Below are positions 5,876-6,250 of a stretch of 6,250 nucleotides of DNA, one piece after another (position 1 is the first letter of the stretch; the number at the start of each line of letters is the position of its first letter). The notes under the pieces were generated by a model. The model was not told the DNA's origin, ran no database searches, and saw only the letters and a program-made list of their open reading frames with translations. The position numbers and the translations under genes were made by a program. The stretch covers positions 1 to 6,250 of the forward strand of contig JAEWMK010000342.1 in assembly GCA_023457235.1 (NCBI GenBank), written 5' to 3'. Source of the DNA: Bacillota bacterium. Its GTDB lineage: Bacteria; Bacillota; Bacilli; Bacillales; Bacillaceae_J.

Positions 5876-6187
5876 GGTCAAACCACCATTAAAAGCCACG
5901 TTATATACTCACCGCATGTAGTATCTACATTATGGTAAGAATAACTTATTTTCATTCTGGGTTGAGAGCGAAAGATCATGAATGTTTTGTATGGAATGGT
6001 GGGATGTCTGAGCCAGAGGGTCAGGTCTTGTGTCCCGCTAGAGCCTGTGTCCCACCAGAGCCGGAGTCCCCGGTCCTGTGTCCCGCTCCTGAGCACCCGC
6101 TCAAAATAAAGATAAATTCACTATTATACACATAAAAGTTTCATAAAACACCTGTGTTGTTGCGCTATAGGAACCATTGGAAAAAAC
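5876..6187. other. Intergenic region without a convincing gene
   Basis: I see no credible coding sequence. The open frames on both strands overlap the repeat tract and have no ribosome-binding site or recognisable motifs. The region holds a small perfect hairpin, ATGTAG/CTACAT (5916-5921/5925-5930), then a GC-rich repeat patch (about 6000-6104), then AT-rich DNA leading to the presumed spo0F promoter. It probably represents the original pyrG-spo0F spacer plus inserted repeat debris. Confidence 0.5.
6027..6084. repeat. Short 17-bp tandem repeat with TGTCCC core
   Basis: Units at 6027-6043 and 6044-6060 match at 14 of 17 positions (core C-Y-TGTGTCCC-R-C-Y-AGAG). A third, decayed unit starts at 6061 with GTCCC in register, and a fourth CCTGTGTCCC occurs at 6075-6084, 14 bp later. 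The reverse complement, GGGACACAGG, occurs exactly at 1150-1159, inside the palindromic block after icmF. Both loci therefore seem to carry pieces of the same GC-rich repeat family. Confidence 0.55.
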
Positions 6188-6239
6188 TGTCGATATTTTC
6201 TTACTACTTTATGCAGGAATCGGATGAAAACTAGAGAAT
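6188..6239 (+). promoter_or_regulatory. Sigma-H-type promoter with Spo0A-box-like site, presumed spo0F promoter
   Basis: AGGAAT (6215-6220) and GAAT (6236-6239) match the sigma-H -35 (RnAGGAWWW) and -10 (RnnGAAT) boxes. The gap between the two full consensus blocks is 11 bp, as in known sigma-H promoters such as spoVG. Upstream, TGTCGAT (6188-6194) differs by one base from the 0A box TGTCGAA and would sit about 55 bp before the start site. In B. subtilis spo0F lies next to pyrG and is controlled by sigma-H and Spo0A. The gene itself lies beyond the window. Confidence 0.6.
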
Positions 6240-6250
6240 AAGTATACTAT

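Larger units (their letters stand above)
4470..5880 (-). mobile_element. IS110-family insertion sequence (ends approximate)
   Basis: A complete IS110-type transposase gene is flanked by non-coding DNA of about 100-140 bp on each side, placed between the pyrG terminator and a spo0F-like promoter. IS110 elements lack conventional terminal inverted repeats and usually make no target duplication, so the ends cannot be fixed from one copy. The right limit is guessed from the end of the structured flank (about 5875) and the left limit from the AT-rich stretch after the pyrG terminator. A weak similarity between GGGTTTAAACTAACC (from 4475) and GGGTCAAACCACC (from 5875) could mark core or target-like sequence at the two ends. 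Confidence 0.6.

Noticed and set aside
6027..6084. 17-bp repeats considered as a CRISPR array
   Set aside because: The units are directly adjacent with no unique spacers, only three to four copies, and shorter than CRISPR repeats.
5878..6135. Opposing open frames of about 70 residues over 5878-6135
   Set aside because: They overlap each other and the 17-bp repeat patch, lack Shine-Dalgarno sequences and domains, and have Pro/Cys- or Trp-rich compositions typical of translated repeats.

Overview
The window looks like chromosome from a Bacillaceae member (Bacillus in the broad sense, low to moderate GC). The order is icmF (3' end), rpoE, pyrG, all on the + strand. This matches the conserved Bacillus neighbourhood around the RNA polymerase delta subunit and CTP synthase. 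In B. subtilis the next gene after pyrG is spo0F. No spo0F coding sequence lies in the window, but the last ~60 bases carry a sigma-H-type promoter and a Spo0A-box-like heptamer, as expected just before spo0F.

Layout: 1-1115 is the C-terminal ~370 residues of a fused isobutyryl-CoA mutase (IcmF). 1116-1424 is an unusually GC-rich, heavily palindromic intergenic block: a long imperfect inverted repeat enclosing two tandem ATGAAGAC hairpins. A strong terminator follows (1425-1467). 1614-2246 is rpoE, with its own terminator. 2335-2449 is a textbook pyrG control region: a sigma-A promoter, a GGGCTC initial transcribed sequence and an intrinsic attenuator whose 5' arm is C/U-rich. This is the architecture known in B. 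subtilis for CTP-sensing by reiterative transcription. 2587-4188 is a complete pyrG. A 105-bp element bounded by a perfect 18-bp inverted repeat starts on the base after the pyrG stop codon. It is followed by a second palindromic segment and then by the probable pyrG terminator (4390-4434).

A full-length IS110-family transposase gene (minus strand, 4592-5740) then interrupts the interval between pyrG and the presumed spo0F. Its upstream non-coding flank (5741-5875) folds into a long stem enclosing a GC-rich hairpin and is a candidate bridge-RNA locus. 5876-6187 holds no convincing gene but contains a short 17-bp tandem repeat sharing its core (CCTGTGTCCC) with the palindromic block after icmF.

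The protein-coding genes are ordinary housekeeping functions: branched acyl-CoA metabolism, RNA polymerase recycling and CTP synthesis. The points of interest are the RNA-level control of pyrG, the possible IS110 guide RNA and the dense palindromic repeats in three of the four intergenic gaps. I did not find a clear new multi-gene system.
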